A stretch of DNA of 64,000 nt from Chondromyces crocatus (lineage in GTDB: Bacteria; Myxococcota_A; Polyangia; Polyangiales; Polyangiaceae). The notes under the pieces are model-generated. The model ran no database searches. It was not told where the DNA came from and worked only from the letters and a program-made list of their open reading frames with translations. Numbering within the stretch: position 1 is the first letter of the stretch; the number at the start of each line of letters is the position of its first letter. Positions 39,401 to 46,465 of the stretch are shown here, one piece after another. Position numbers and translations under genes: made by a program. The stretch spans positions 10,497,856 to 10,561,855 of the forward strand of contig NZ_CP012159.1 of assembly GCF_001189295.1 (NCBI RefSeq), given 5' to 3'.

Positions 39401-40830
39401 AGACGCTTCACGTGAGGGACGACGACCGCCGTATCGCCATGGTGGAGACGGAGACGGTAGAGGCTTCAGCTGCAGTACCATTGCCACAGAGTCGCATACG
39501 CTGTCAGCTCGAGAACCATCTTGGCTCCGCAGCGTTGGAACTCGATGAGACAGGAATGGTCATCTCTTACGAGGAGTACCATCCGTATGGGACGACGGCG
39601 TATTGGTCGGCACCTAGCGGGATAGAGGTAAGTCTCAAAAGGTATCGCTACACGAGGAAGGAGCGCGACAAGGAGACTGGGCTTTACTATCACGGCGCGA
39701 GGTTCTACGCCTGCTGGCTCGGAAGGTGGATATCAACGGATCCAGCAGGTGTGGAGTATGGTCCGAATCTATATGAGTATGTAAAGGCGAATCCCGTCAG
39801 GTTTCATGATCCGAGTGGAATGTCGCCGGAGGACGATGTACCTGATTACGGGCTCGAGTTCATGCAGCGTCTGGTCGTCGCGCAAGCAGTGGAGTCGGGG
39901 ATCAAGCCTCCAACAGCCGAGGAGCAAAAGGCGCAGCAGGCAGCCCAGAGTCAAGCGCGTGCACAGAAAGCGGTGACGTCACGCACCACGGCGCCCGTGG
40001 GGCTCCGTGCGCTCCAGCAGATGGCACCAAGCACCCAGAACAGCGTTTTCGTTCAGGGATCGCACCTGTCGGGCGCCCTCAACGCAGGCACTGCAGTAGG
40101 GCTTGCTGGGGCGGTGGCTGGTGCTACCGGGGCTGGCGCGGTGGTGGCATTCGGTCCGAGTACGGTCACTGCAATCGGCCTTGGTGTAGCGCGGGTCAGT
40201 CCTATCGTAGGGCGGGTCGGTGCTGGCATCATGCGGGCCAGAAGTGCGGTGGCGCAGGGCGGCACCAAGGTAGGTCAGCTAGGTGCGAGGTACCGGCAGC
40301 AGATTGAGCAGGCTCTTGATGGGATGTTGGAAGCAGCTCAGCAAGGCGCGGGCCCGCTGGAAGCGCTAGCCGGAGCAGGCATCGGGGGGGGCGCAGGGGT
40401 CGTGGGCGGGGGGCTGAAGGGACAGGGGGGCCGCCTTCTGGACGAGATCGGGGACGTGCTGTCCCTGATGGTCGGACGAGGATCTGGTGGCACTTCAAAA
40501 CCTGCTGCTATCGGAGCATCAGCAAGAACGGTCATTGATGATGTCATCGAGGAGACAATGCGTGGTAAAGGCAATATCACAAGTCGCTACACGCTGACTG
40601 TGAATGAGGCCCTCGAAGCTGGCGAACGCTGGGTCGGTAAGGGTTATAAAGAGATCGGAGTCCCTGGCAGCGGTGTCTTCCGCAGCGCTGACGGGACCCG
40701 CCAGTTCCGAATAGACCCAACCTCGGTGGCTGGCACTCATGACCCATGGGTCAAGCACATTCATCTCGAGGTCCTTGACAAAAACGGTCGAAAAGCAGCT
40801 ACTAACAACCACATAGAGTTCAAGGAGTAG
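33439..40830 (+). CDS. Tc toxin TcB-TcC fusion with variable C-terminal tip
   Basis: 2463 residues. The N-terminus is SpvB-like (FSVSPATGTGSLTVPIAVSP, YDSSTGNGLFGAGWQLSAP), then FG-GAP/VCBS blades of the beta-propeller (DLNGDGSDDVLIARG, DVDGSGTTDVLYVRG), then the TcB middle domains. Rhs/YD repeats start near 1450, and the conserved Rhs end is YYHGARFYACWLGRW and DPAGVEYGPNLYEYV, closing with HDPSGM near 2128, where Rhs effectors self-cleave. TcB and TcC are usually separate genes; here they are one polypeptide. The tip (residues 2129-2463) has a Gly-rich linker, then a roughly 92-residue domain with VFRSADGTRQFR and HIHLEV. Its bases are less GC-rich than the shell, which marks an exchanged effector. 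Confidence 0.95.
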   Translation: MNPRRTRDDVQDQAAPSAAASSGSKEGGERAEASPPRGLTPVAAPSPSLPKGGGAIRGIGEKFSVSPATGTGSLTVPIAVSPGRAGAQPDLGLSYDSSTGNGLFGAGWQLSAPRITRKTDKGLPRYEDALESDTFVLSGAEDLVPVPDEHGALTPEIDGEESVLRYRPRTEGLFARIERRTNTTTGRTYWTVTTRDNITSLYGKADEGRIADPKNARRVFAWLLEETRDDRGHVTTYEYKAEDLAGASQAATYEAHRHAGLSPEANRHLKRIRYGNVTPGDDETMLFEVVFDYGEHDEAVPTPEEVQPWSRRQDPFSTYRAGFEVRTARLCRRVLVFHHMAELDPEATSSAPGDFAPTLVRSTDFVYDDNPVLTKLTAVTHSGYVRESNGSGYQKKSFPPVEFGYSEPELDTTVRFLDKESVRDLAGALQGSTQWVDLDGEGLPGLLVRQGSALLYKRNLGAGQLGPARALPSRPSLAASGLQVLDLDADGQKEMVFFERPVAGYFDRTEEEAWAPFRAFPAQPVIDWSDPNLQFVDLNGDGSDDVLIARGTTLVWYPSRAKGGFEPPVTLAAPRDGERGAALLFTDGHHTVFLADMSGDGLSDLVRVTNGNVCYWPNLGHGRFGAKVILHGAPWFDHADKFDPRRVRLADVDGSGTTDVLYVRGDGIWWYPNQAGNGLGTGVKFPSMPDHSLHSTLAVLDLLGTGTGCLVWSSPLPGFAAAPLRYMDLLAGKKPHLMTSVKNNLGLETRLQYAPSTKFFLQDRAAGTPWVTKLPFPVHVVERVESYDHVSRVRFASEYRYHHGYFDGEEREFRGFGLVEQVDTEAFSAARGVGLFPEVTPVNGELPQPPVLTKTWLHTGAWRKGAEISQQYEKEYYQGESGGGGGGLVEEPRLPDTILPAGLTPDEMRQACRALRGQTLRQEVYALDGSEAETRPYSVVESSHAVRREQAMRGETPGVFLVSPREAISLYYERHEDAEGRLDPRVTHAFTLEVDAFGVARASVAVAYPRRHGPSTVAAQNELHVTLTEMEVVHLANASDGYRLGIPIATRTYELHGLTTPTGVYAFEDVVTAVAEARGKAARAYEDWPPSGGSPMPSLPERRLIEDMRVRYQDSDNLPAPLALGVVDVHALPYESYQLALTQGQIDTTYNDGSTRVTSGILLEGGYVQLPDEAGWWIPSGRQIFDAAKFFLPTSVLNPWGTVSTVEYDDYHLLVERTEDALGNEVVVTNDYRVLSPVMITEPNGNRGAVQLDALGMVVATAVMGKLGSLDGDTLDDPTTTLEIDLFRYMNTGKPSVIHARARETHGDPNTRWQEIYTYSDGSGREIMRKLQAAPGLAPLLDEHGHPVLGLDGKPEMATADPRWVGNGRTVVDNKGNPIKQYEPYFSSTFEFEDDEVLMHWGVTPVLRYDPLGRLVRTDFPDGTCARVEFSPWSQTSWDANDTVLDPGNLWFAARQPGATPTPSAADQRAATLAAAHAGTPAVVHVDPLGRAVVGVADLGGGTKLLTTTTLDLEGNPRIITDARGNDCMVYTFDVAGRKVHQHSIDAGTRWMLSDVLGSPLRGWDSRGHTLRTTYDVLRRPTGLWVQQGIDPEVLAERTVYGEGVPSAATLNLRGKVYQQYDGAGLVTSDGFDFKGNLLGSTRTLAVDYQNQLDWDATPAPALEVETFTSTTAYDALNRPVSTTTPDQSETRPTYNEAGQLEAVDVRLRDAPTPTSFVDDIAYSAKGQRERITYGNGIITEYTHDPLTFRLTRLKSTRVADSVVLQDLHYTHDPVGNIILIDDKAQQSLYHNSQLVEPVSRYEYDALYRLIHAEGREHAGQNANIQQDAEGFPLVQSAHPNDPQALRAYTESYDYDEVGNLLTMAHQAVGGGWSRHYEIDDDSNRLLSTSLPGDLSSGPYSAHYSYDPHGNMTSMPHLVSIVWDFENQQREVDLGGGGIAYYVYDATGKRVRKAWEHNGIIEERIYLGGYELYRRREGVNANLVLERETLHVRDDDRRIAMVETETVEASAAVPLPQSRIRCQLENHLGSAALELDETGMVISYEEYHPYGTTAYWSAPSGIEVSLKRYRYTRKERDKETGLYYHGARFYACWLGRWISTDPAGVEYGPNLYEYVKANPVRFHDPSGMSPEDDVPDYGLEFMQRLVVAQAVESGIKPPTAEEQKAQQAAQSQARAQKAVTSRTTAPVGLRALQQMAPSTQNSVFVQGSHLSGALNAGTAVGLAGAVAGATGAGAVVAFGPSTVTAIGLGVARVSPIVGRVGAGIMRARSAVAQGGTKVGQLGARYRQQIEQALDGMLEAAQQGAGPLEALAGAGIGGGAGVVGGGLKGQGGRLLDEIGDVLSLMVGRGSGGTSKPAAIGASARTVIDDVIEETMRGKGNITSRYTLTVNEALEAGERWVGKGYKEIGVPGSGVFRSADGTRQFRIDPTSVAGTHDPWVKHIHLEVLDKNGRKAATNNHIEFKE

Positions 40831-40834
40831 ATTT

Positions 40835-41185
40835 GTGCGGCGATTCTCAATAGTCCCAAACGCCTCTACCGATGTTCGTAGAGTTATTCTCTATCAGTCG
40901 GATTACGGCGTGTACCTGTTCCTTTCCAGGAGCGAAAAGGACGAAGGAACGTTCGCTGATGAATGGTATGAGTACGTGAGCGATGCCGAAGCAGAGGCCG
41001 AGGAACGCTTCGGTATCACCAAAGACATGTGGATCGAGGTTCCAGAACCGCAAGCTGGCTGCCAGCCTGACTGGATCGAGCCGGTGCGGGTTCGCGGCCG
41101 CAAGTACGGAGAACCGGAGTATGGTGTCTTGGAGAGACTAGTAAACGGCGAATGGGTAGTCATCCCGCAGAAGCGACCAAAATGA
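40835..41185 (+). CDS. Predicted immunity protein for the Tc/Rhs tip
   Basis: 116 residues from GTG 40835, 4 bp after the toxin stop. Its ribosome site AAGGAG lies inside the last toxin codons, so production is tied to the toxin. The protein is small, acidic and mixed alpha/beta: RVILYQSDYGVYLFL, EWYEYVSDAEAEAEERFGIT, QPDWIEPVRVRGRKYG. I have seen proteins of this look next to Rhs and other polymorphic toxin genes but cannot name the family with certainty. The position exactly where polymorphic toxin loci carry their cognate immunity gene is the main evidence. Confidence 0.75.
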   Translation: MRRFSIVPNASTDVRRVILYQSDYGVYLFLSRSEKDEGTFADEWYEYVSDAEAEAEERFGITKDMWIEVPEPQAGCQPDWIEPVRVRGRKYGEPEYGVLERLVNGEWVVIPQKRPK

Positions 41186-41294
41186 ACTCCAGAGTTTAAA
41201 ATTGGCCTACGACTCCTCGGCCTCGGTCGCCATCACAAATTCCCAGGACACCACGAGCGCATGTCCTCACCCGGCCCCGTCCTGACAAGGCGTT

Positions 41295-41465
41295 CAAGGC
41301 CGAAGCCGCGTGCACCTCTTCTGGGCACTGTTCACAGCAAAACCGCTCGAAGGACAGCCTCTTTCGGACTCGAACAAAGGTCCTAAGGTCCTCTGGGAGG
41401 TCAGGCTCGCATGGAGTAAGCGCCGCGAGGGCAAATGGCTTCCCAAGCAAGTCTCCACATCTGCT
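41295..41465 (+). pseudogene. TcA fragment (neuraminidase-like region)
   Basis: The frame reads GRSRVHLFWALFTAKP, then WEVRLAWSKRREGKWLPK. This aligns with the RRLLLFWAIFETKP and IKLAWSEYQNGKW segment of the TcA gene in this window, but it is a distinct TcA version, since WExRLAWS is the form seen in other Tc toxins. Only about 55 residues survive, with no start and no following domains. It is joined in a different frame to a TcC tip-linker fragment, so it is debris of a second Tc locus. Confidence 0.65.
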
Positions 41466-41479
41466 TGGCGGGCGGGCAG

Positions 41480-41710
41480 CGCACACAAGCAGCCACTCAG
41501 CAAGGCTCGACCCCGTTGGAAGCGGTAGCCGGAGGAGCCATCGGGTGGGCCGCGGGAGCCGCGGGCGGGGCGCTGAAGGGAAAGGGGGGCGGCCTTGTGA
41601 ACGACATCTGGGACACGCTGTCCCTAACGGTCGGACGAGGATCCGGTGGTGCTTCAGGACCCGCTTCTAAGGGAACATCAGCAAGTGCGGTTATTGGTGA
41701 TGTCGCATAG
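41480..41710 (+). pseudogene. Duplicate of the TcC pre-tip linker, tip lost
   Basis: The frame reads TQQGSTPLEAVAGGAIGW, LKGKGGGLVNDIWDTLSLTV and GRGSGGASGPASKG, ending GTSASAVIGDVA-stop. It closely matches the intact fusion at about 40340-40550 (QQGAGPLEALAGAGIGG, GRGSGGTSKPAAIG, ARTVIDDV). The similarity ends just where the toxin domain of the intact protein begins. It is therefore a linker whose effector has been lost or exchanged, now followed by an IS21 element. Confidence 0.8.
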
Positions 41711-41797
41711 GAGATATACCCTGCGATCGAAGCAAAGCCCGTGGCAGCACGTGTGCTTCTGAAGGAGGCGAACGAACTCTCTCGCGCTGCTGGAGAG

Positions 41798-42019
41798 CCA
41801 GTCGAAGCGGTCCAGCGGTGAGATGCTGCCGAGTGTGGCCATCTTGGTCCTGCGCGCCAGGTTTCTGGCGTCGCGTTCCCGCTGCTCGAGGTCGACGAGC
41901 GCTTCGAGTAGCTGGGCTGGAGACAGCTTGCTCTTCTGAGCATGGGTGAGCAGCGGCTCGATGGCTTCGCGGCCTGCACGGATACCGAGTCGCTCGAGGG
42001 CGGCGAAGAGCTCAGTCAT
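41798..42019 (-). pseudogene. istB: istB, 5' fragment only
   Basis: The start MTELFAALERLGIRAGREAI, then ALVDLEQRERDARNLARR and GSISPLDRFDW, is the N-terminal domain of the IS21 ATP-binding helper. Family members continue for some 170 more residues with Walker motifs; here similarity stops at the FDW near 41798, and the frame runs into unrelated sequence to 41678. The start overlaps the istA stop by 8 bp, as is usual. It cannot make a working ATPase. Confidence 0.8.
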
Positions 42020-43478
42020 CGTAGCCTCCGAGATCGTGGGGGATGACGTCGCACTCGCGCACGTGCGGAGCGAAGGGCACGGCAATGGGGACAGGGCGCT
42101 GGCAGCGCTGCCGCTCTTGCTCGCACAGCATGGCGAGGGCGCCTGGGTCGTGAGAGCCGCGCTCGAGCATCTGCGCGACCGCGACACGCACGATGGCGGG
42201 CCCGTACAGGTCCAGCAACTTCAGGGTCCCAGCGACCATGCTGCCGAGGTTGCGTCCGTGCTCGGCCCAGCGCTCGATGAGCTTGTCGGTGCCTGGCAGC
42301 TCGGCTTCGAGCCGCTCACGGCCTTTGAGGTCCCGAGCGGCGCGCTTGAGAGCGAGCAGCTCGGCGCGGTGCTCGGGCAGCTCGAGCCACTGGTCTTTAC
42401 CCCAGCATCGCTCGTGCCGGGCCACCTCGCGCGTCCCGTCGAGAAGGCGCAGCTCGGTGACGCTGGCGACGAGCGTCAGCGAGCTGCGCGCGTGCGCCGA
42501 AGGGACTGAGTACCGGTTGGTCCCGACACGGATGAAGGCCGTTTTGTCGACGGCGACGGGGGTCACCAGGTCGGTCTCCGGGAGCGGCTCTGGCAAGGGC
42601 AAAAGGTGCGTACGCTCCTCCTCGAACAGGTCGACTACCGAGCGCTCTGGGTAGCGTGGGTGAGGTCGCTGGTGCGCGACGGAATGGACGAAGTCGAGCA
42701 GCAGTGCGTTGCCGTGAGCGACCGAGTGAAGGGTGCGACCGGCGAAGAAGCGGTCCTTGAAGAAGCGGATGGCGCGCTCGACACGCCCTTTTTCATGTGG
42801 CTTTCGCGGAGCGCACAGCCGGGGCTGGACATGCATGCGCGCGGCCAGGTCGAGGAGCTGGGAGTGGAAGCGGATGGCGTCACCGTGGCGCTCGACCACC
42901 ACGGTCTTGGCATTGTCGAACAGCCATTGCCGCGGCAATCCTCCGAAGAACGAGGCGGCGCGTACCAGCGAGCGGCGCAACGAATGAATGTCCATCTCCA
43001 GCACCAGCTCGACGAAGCTGGCACGGGAGTGGGCGAGCACCATCACGAAGGCCCACAGCGGCCGTTGTCCACCTGGAACACAGAGCTGACCGACGTGCGC
43101 CCAATCGACCTGAGACTGCTCTCCGGGCAAGGTCTCGACACTCAGGAAGGCTTCCTTTTTCGGCGTCGGCCGCGCCGTGCGCACGTACCTGCGCAGGATG
43201 CACAAGCTGCCCTCGTAGCCTCGCTCGCGGAGCATGTCGTAGATGCGCGTGGCGCACAGGCGGGGGTAACGCTCGAGCGTCTCGTCGATGAAGCCATGGT
43301 AAGGCTCCAGGCGACGTGCCTTGGGTCTCGGTGAGCCTGGCTTGGGACCAAGCCGGCCCAGCACCCGCTCGACGACGTCCGCGTGGACTCCGAGCTGGGC
43401 GCAGATGGTCCCGCGCTTCCAGTGCTCGGCGAAGAACAAGCGCCGGATCTCGGCTTCGACCTCGGCCGAGATGGTCAT
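42012..43478 (-). CDS. istA: IS21-family transposase IstA
   Basis: 488 residues, full length. The N-terminal HTH (KRGTICAQLGVHADVVERVL) is followed by an rve/DDE integrase core: first Asp in QSQVDWAHVGQL, second Asp in WLFDNAKTVVV, and Glu in HEKGRVERAIRFFKDRF. The C-terminal domain has the family pattern RVGTNRYSVPSAH. It catalyses IS21 transposition together with IstB. The start overlaps the stop of the 123-residue gene (ATGA). It looks intact, but its helper istB is truncated. Confidence 0.95.
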   Translation of the reverse strand: MTISAEVEAEIRRLFFAEHWKRGTICAQLGVHADVVERVLGRLGPKPGSPRPKARRLEPYHGFIDETLERYPRLCATRIYDMLRERGYEGSLCILRRYVRTARPTPKKEAFLSVETLPGEQSQVDWAHVGQLCVPGGQRPLWAFVMVLAHSRASFVELVLEMDIHSLRRSLVRAASFFGGLPRQWLFDNAKTVVVERHGDAIRFHSQLLDLAARMHVQPRLCAPRKPHEKGRVERAIRFFKDRFFAGRTLHSVAHGNALLLDFVHSVAHQRPHPRYPERSVVDLFEEERTHLLPLPEPLPETDLVTPVAVDKTAFIRVGTNRYSVPSAHARSSLTLVASVTELRLLDGTREVARHERCWGKDQWLELPEHRAELLALKRAARDLKGRERLEAELPGTDKLIERWAEHGRNLGSMVAGTLKLLDLYGPAIVRVAVAQMLERGSHDPGALAMLCEQERQRCQRPVPIAVPFAPHVRECDVIPHDLGGYDD

Positions 43479-43846
43479 CGGAGCACCTCCGTCACGCCGA
43501 GCTGGCGAAGGTCGCGGAAGTCACCGAGGCCGCGCAAGAGGGCATGACGACGTGACAGGCGGGGATGAAAGGCAATCCCCACCTCGTAATGAAGCGTGCG
43601 CTCGCCGTACCCGAGCGCGTCGGTCAGCGCGAGCGCGGAAGGTGGCTGCTGCTCGTCCACACACAGCACAACGGAGAGGGGCCGCTGATGCCAGAGCGCG
43701 AGTCCCTCCAGCAGCGTCGCTGCTGCGCGTGGGTGGCACCGTCGCGCCGGCCCCAGAACCGCTTTGAGCAGGTCCTTGCCTTCGCTCGTGACCAGCATCC
43801 GGACGCGCTCCGGCTCGGGCGCGAGCATGACCTGTATTCGATCCAT
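43475..43846 (-). CDS. IS21 accessory protein, 123 residues
   Basis: Starts MDRIQVMLAPEPERVRMLVT and includes GLALWHQRPLSVVLCVDEQQ and HYEVGIAFHPRLSRRHALLRG. I do not know a function. Its stop overlaps the istA start (ATGA), so it belongs to the element. Genes of this type appear ahead of istA in some high-GC IS21 relatives, a recollection rather than something the sequence proves. The preceding zinc-ribbon frame overlaps most of this gene. Confidence 0.65.
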   Translation of the reverse strand: MDRIQVMLAPEPERVRMLVTSEGKDLLKAVLGPARRCHPRAAATLLEGLALWHQRPLSVVLCVDEQQPPSALALTDALGYGERTLHYEVGIAFHPRLSRRHALLRGLGDFRDLRQLGVTEVLR

Positions 43847-44183
43847 CGATGTGGCTCTCCCTCGGCACCTGCGACCGCTTCACCTCGAAGCAGGGCACGG
43901 CACCGGCGAGCCGCACCGTGCACCACGGGGCCAACTCCCTGGCAGGCTGCTCCATCACGCGGCGTCGCCACGATCGCCTCGTGCGGTAGGCGCGCTGTCT
44001 GTCCCGGTGATCCAGCCGGCCCTCCTCGCTGCAACGATGACGCGCGTTGGAGAGGCGATTCGATTCTTGCCTGGCAAAACGACGACAATCGTCGGTGCAG
44101 TAGAGCCGTCCCCGGTCGCACCGCGCGCAGACCCAGAACAGGTGCTTGCACCTGCCGCACCGCATGAATCGCAGCCCGTCCAC
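43521..44183 (-). CDS. IS21-associated Cys-rich zinc-ribbon protein
   Basis: The supported part is residues 1-100 or so (44183 to about 43870): FMRCGRCKHLFWVCARCDRG, then YCTDDCRRFARQESNRLSNA, giving four CxxC-like pairs of a zinc ribbon plus a basic helix, suited to DNA binding at element ends. After about residue 105 the frame continues to 43521 antisense-free but out of phase through the 123-residue gene, with poor composition. The original stop was probably lost by an indel near 43860. The C-terminal half should not be trusted. Confidence 0.6.
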   Translation of the reverse strand: MDGLRFMRCGRCKHLFWVCARCDRGRLYCTDDCRRFARQESNRLSNARHRCSEEGRLDHRDRQRAYRTRRSWRRRVMEQPARELAPWCTVRLAGAVPCFEVKRSQVPRESHIDGSNTGHARARAGARPDAGHERRQGPAQSGSGAGATVPPTRSSDAAGGTRALASAAPLRCAVCGRAAATFRARADRRARVRRAHASLRGGDCLSSPPVTSSCPLARPR

Positions 44184-44410
44184 GTACCCGCCTGGAGGGC
44201 GTCACTTTGTTGGCCCTCGTCACCCAGGTGCGCGAGGGTCCACGCCGTCGCGTACCCGCGCGTCACTGAAGGTCAGGAGGTCGTGCTCCTGGCCTTCTCT
44301 CTTTTGTCCGCTTCTCAGCGCCGTCCTACCGGCTCATCGCCGACCGGCGAACTTCTCCGCGAACTCGATCGCCGATTCTTCGGATCGAAGCGTGTGGTCA
44401 CAGCCTGGAG

Positions 44411-44659
44411 GCATCTGCGCAACAGAGCAGGAGATTTACTCTGGAGGTGGGCATCCACCTGACTGATGATTTCGAGCGTGCGCTGGTCGGATACGGAAGA
44501 GGCGGGGTCATCGTCAGAACAGAGGTGCCGACTTCATTTGCAAACTCAGTCCATCGAAAACATCCAATCACCAGGCAACCTAAATTTTTATCAACACCCC
44601 AGAAGGCATCGAAGTACTCAACCAGAATATCCGCATCAGGCATACATGGAATGCGTTGA
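44411..44659 (+). pseudogene. Possible toxin-tip C-terminal remnant
   Basis: The open frame reads FTLEVGIHLTDDFERALVGY, GRGGVIVRTEVPTSFAN and ends GIHGMR-stop, 34 bp before the next small gene. The LTDDxxxA...GxGGVxVRxxVP pattern looks like the end of an ADP-ribosyltransferase-type or similar effector, but the catalytic part is missing. Its place directly ahead of an immunity-like gene is the better evidence. The rest of 44184-44693 shows nothing I can support. Confidence 0.35.
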
Positions 44660-44693
44660 ATCGTGGAATCAAGGCAAATTTTAGGAGACACCC

Positions 44694-45380
44694 ATGCCCT
44701 CATCTCCAATGGCCTCTCAATCATTCATTGGTCGAGATATTTTTGCACGCATCTGGTCTCTTGTGCTTCTGAGCGCTGCGGCAGCGGAGATCGATAATTT
44801 GCAAATCCCATTTGATCCTCAGCTCCGACAGTTCACCGCAAAGCACGATGAGGATCTGACCATGCTGTGGAAATCGATACAGCAGTGCACATGCCTCAGA
44901 GACGACCTCATGGCTAGCGCCATTGAAGACTCGATCTGGGCTGGGACCAGAACTCTCTATGCAGATCCTGACATGCTGAAAGCCGAGCTGGCACTAGCAA
45001 GCCTGAATCCTGAAGAATTCAAGAGGCTAGGGTTTGAGGGCACCACATTCGATGGCGAGAGCATTCGTCAAGCTTGTAGCGATCTTCTCGCCAAGCTTTT
45101 CGGCTCCCTCCTCGCCGCCCAGTTTGGATACTGTTACAATGCTCGAACGGACACCGAGACGTTGACGGATGCCACTCGGGCTCTTCAGGACGTCTTCTCG
45201 AAACTGTCCTCGATCGTCGAGAGCGTTCAACTGCCCTTGAACTCGCTCTCACTCTTCGAGTTCGCCTTTTCAAACTGGCTGCCCGTCTGGAGCTGGACGT
45301 GCGCCCATCAAAGCCCCTCCGAGGACTTTCAAAACCACGTGGACAGCTGGATCGAGTACATGCGCACATCCAGTCCATGA
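44694..45380 (+). CDS. Immunity-like protein, 228 residues
   Basis: Starts MPSSPMASQSFIGRDIFARI. It is helical, acidic and without a signal peptide: DEDLTMLWKSIQQCTCLRDD, NARTDTETLTDATRALQDVF, WIEYMRTSSP at the end. No known family was recognised. It follows a possible toxin-tip remnant and resembles its neighbours in size, charge and lower GC. A second copy with a large in-frame internal deletion lies at 58347-58487, keeping only its two ends. Confidence 0.65.
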   Translation: MPSSPMASQSFIGRDIFARIWSLVLLSAAAAEIDNLQIPFDPQLRQFTAKHDEDLTMLWKSIQQCTCLRDDLMASAIEDSIWAGTRTLYADPDMLKAELALASLNPEEFKRLGFEGTTFDGESIRQACSDLLAKLFGSLLAAQFGYCYNARTDTETLTDATRALQDVFSKLSSIVESVQLPLNSLSLFEFAFSNWLPVWSWTCAHQSPSEDFQNHVDSWIEYMRTSSP

Positions 45381-45505
45381 GTACCGCTCGTCGGCCCGTC
45401 GCAGCAGTCGTCGACGCCGGGCCGAGCTCAGGTCGTGGGTTCCTGCCTTCCCCCGAAGCTCCAGCAGGGGATTCTCCCCGCACGAACACCATGCGATGGT
45501 GAGAG

Positions 45506-45744
45506 GTGACCAGCGCGGCACAAGAAAGGTCGGCCGCGGAGGTCGTGAAGGCCGGAGAAGTCGCGGGCGCGGCGGAGGAGGGCTCGGCTGGAGACGAGGA
45601 GGCCACGCAGGTCGCCGAGGGGGGCCCGGACGCTGGCGCGCATCCAGGCGGGCTTCGAGGAGGGGGACCGGCCTCCTTCGAGCATGCCCGGGTGCTGGAC
45701 GTGGCCGGGGAGGAAGCGATGGCGATCCCCGCGCTGGAGCTGTG
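45506..45744 (+). pseudogene. Fragment of the 527-residue repeat protein gene
   Basis: The frame reads AAEVVKAGEVAGAAEEGSAG, PGGLRGGGPASFEHARVLDV and AGEEAMAIPALEL. This matches the end of the gene at 60052-61635 (KAGEVTGAAEEGSAGDEE, PGGLRGGGAISFEYARVLDV, AGEEAMAIPALEI), minus about 30 residues in the middle. It has no N-terminus and is joined directly to an unrelated sequence at about 45745, so it is a displaced copy. Confidence 0.75.
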
Positions 45745-45804
45745 GTCATATCGAGATAAGCAGCGAGCTGAAATTCAAGACCTGGAATCTCCTCGTCGAC
45801 ATTG

Positions 45805-46465
45805 CCTCTTCGAGCGCAGCAAAACCTCTACCACCATAGCCAGATCGTCGAGCCCATCCCCCGGTACGACGACTACGCCCTCTATCGCCTCATCCATGCC
45901 GAAGGCCGCGAGCATGCGGGCTAGAACGCCGACATCCAGCAGGACGCCGAGGGTTCCCCCTCGTCCAGGCCGCCCATCCCAATGATCCTCAGGCGCTCCG
46001 CAGCTACACGGAAACGTATGACTACGACGAGCGCAAGGGAGCTGCGAAGTCGGCGACCAAGGCCAGGAGACGGATCGTCGGAGAGCTCGCCGAGGAGGGC
46101 GCGAAGGGCGTCGCGGAGAGTGCTGGCGCCGCCAAGGCGGGGAGCAGAAGATCGCTCGCGAAGCCAAAGCTCGAAGGAGATCCGTGGAGTCCAGCCGAGG
46201 TCGCAAAGCGGCAGGGGACCGTGGTGGAACCAGCGGGACCGCTGGTGGCCCGAGCGCTGAGATACACCCGGAGGATCCCTCCCCACAAGGGCCCCATCAA
46301 GACCCACGGCAGGCGGCATATCGCAATGGGAAGAACTACATCACCAAGGATGTCGATTCACATGACGGCGGCATCTGGAGGATTCTTGACAGAAGATGGC
46401 AGCGGGAGAGAACATTCGACACTCACCTCAATCAGATCAAAGACGAGCGATGGCGTTTTTCGACA
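45805..46465 (+). pseudogene. Broken Rhs shell end plus Ntox21-type toxin tip
   Basis: Bases 45805-46035 closely match the TcB-TcC fusion at about 38795-39015 but carry several indels, so the frame is lost. After TYDYDE comes a charged Ala/Lys/Glu linker (AAKSATKARRRIVGELAEEG), then, in another frame, YRNGKNYITKDVDSHDGGIW and TFDTHLNQIKD. That last motif is, as I recall it, the Ntox21-type C-terminal toxin (pattern YITPDVDxHNGGxWK). It is followed immediately by its likely immunity gene. The structure is a decayed Rhs-tip cassette. Confidence 0.7.

Larger units (their letters stand above)
41798..44183 (-). mobile_element. IS21-family element, truncated at the istB end
   Basis: Four minus-strand genes in IS21 order: a Cys-rich zinc-ribbon protein, a 123-residue accessory protein, the transposase istA, and the start of istB. 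istB is cut after about 74 residues, so the element has lost its left end and is probably immobile. Terminal inverted repeats could not be placed. It sits between a toxin-tip remnant and another tip/immunity segment. Confidence 0.8.
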
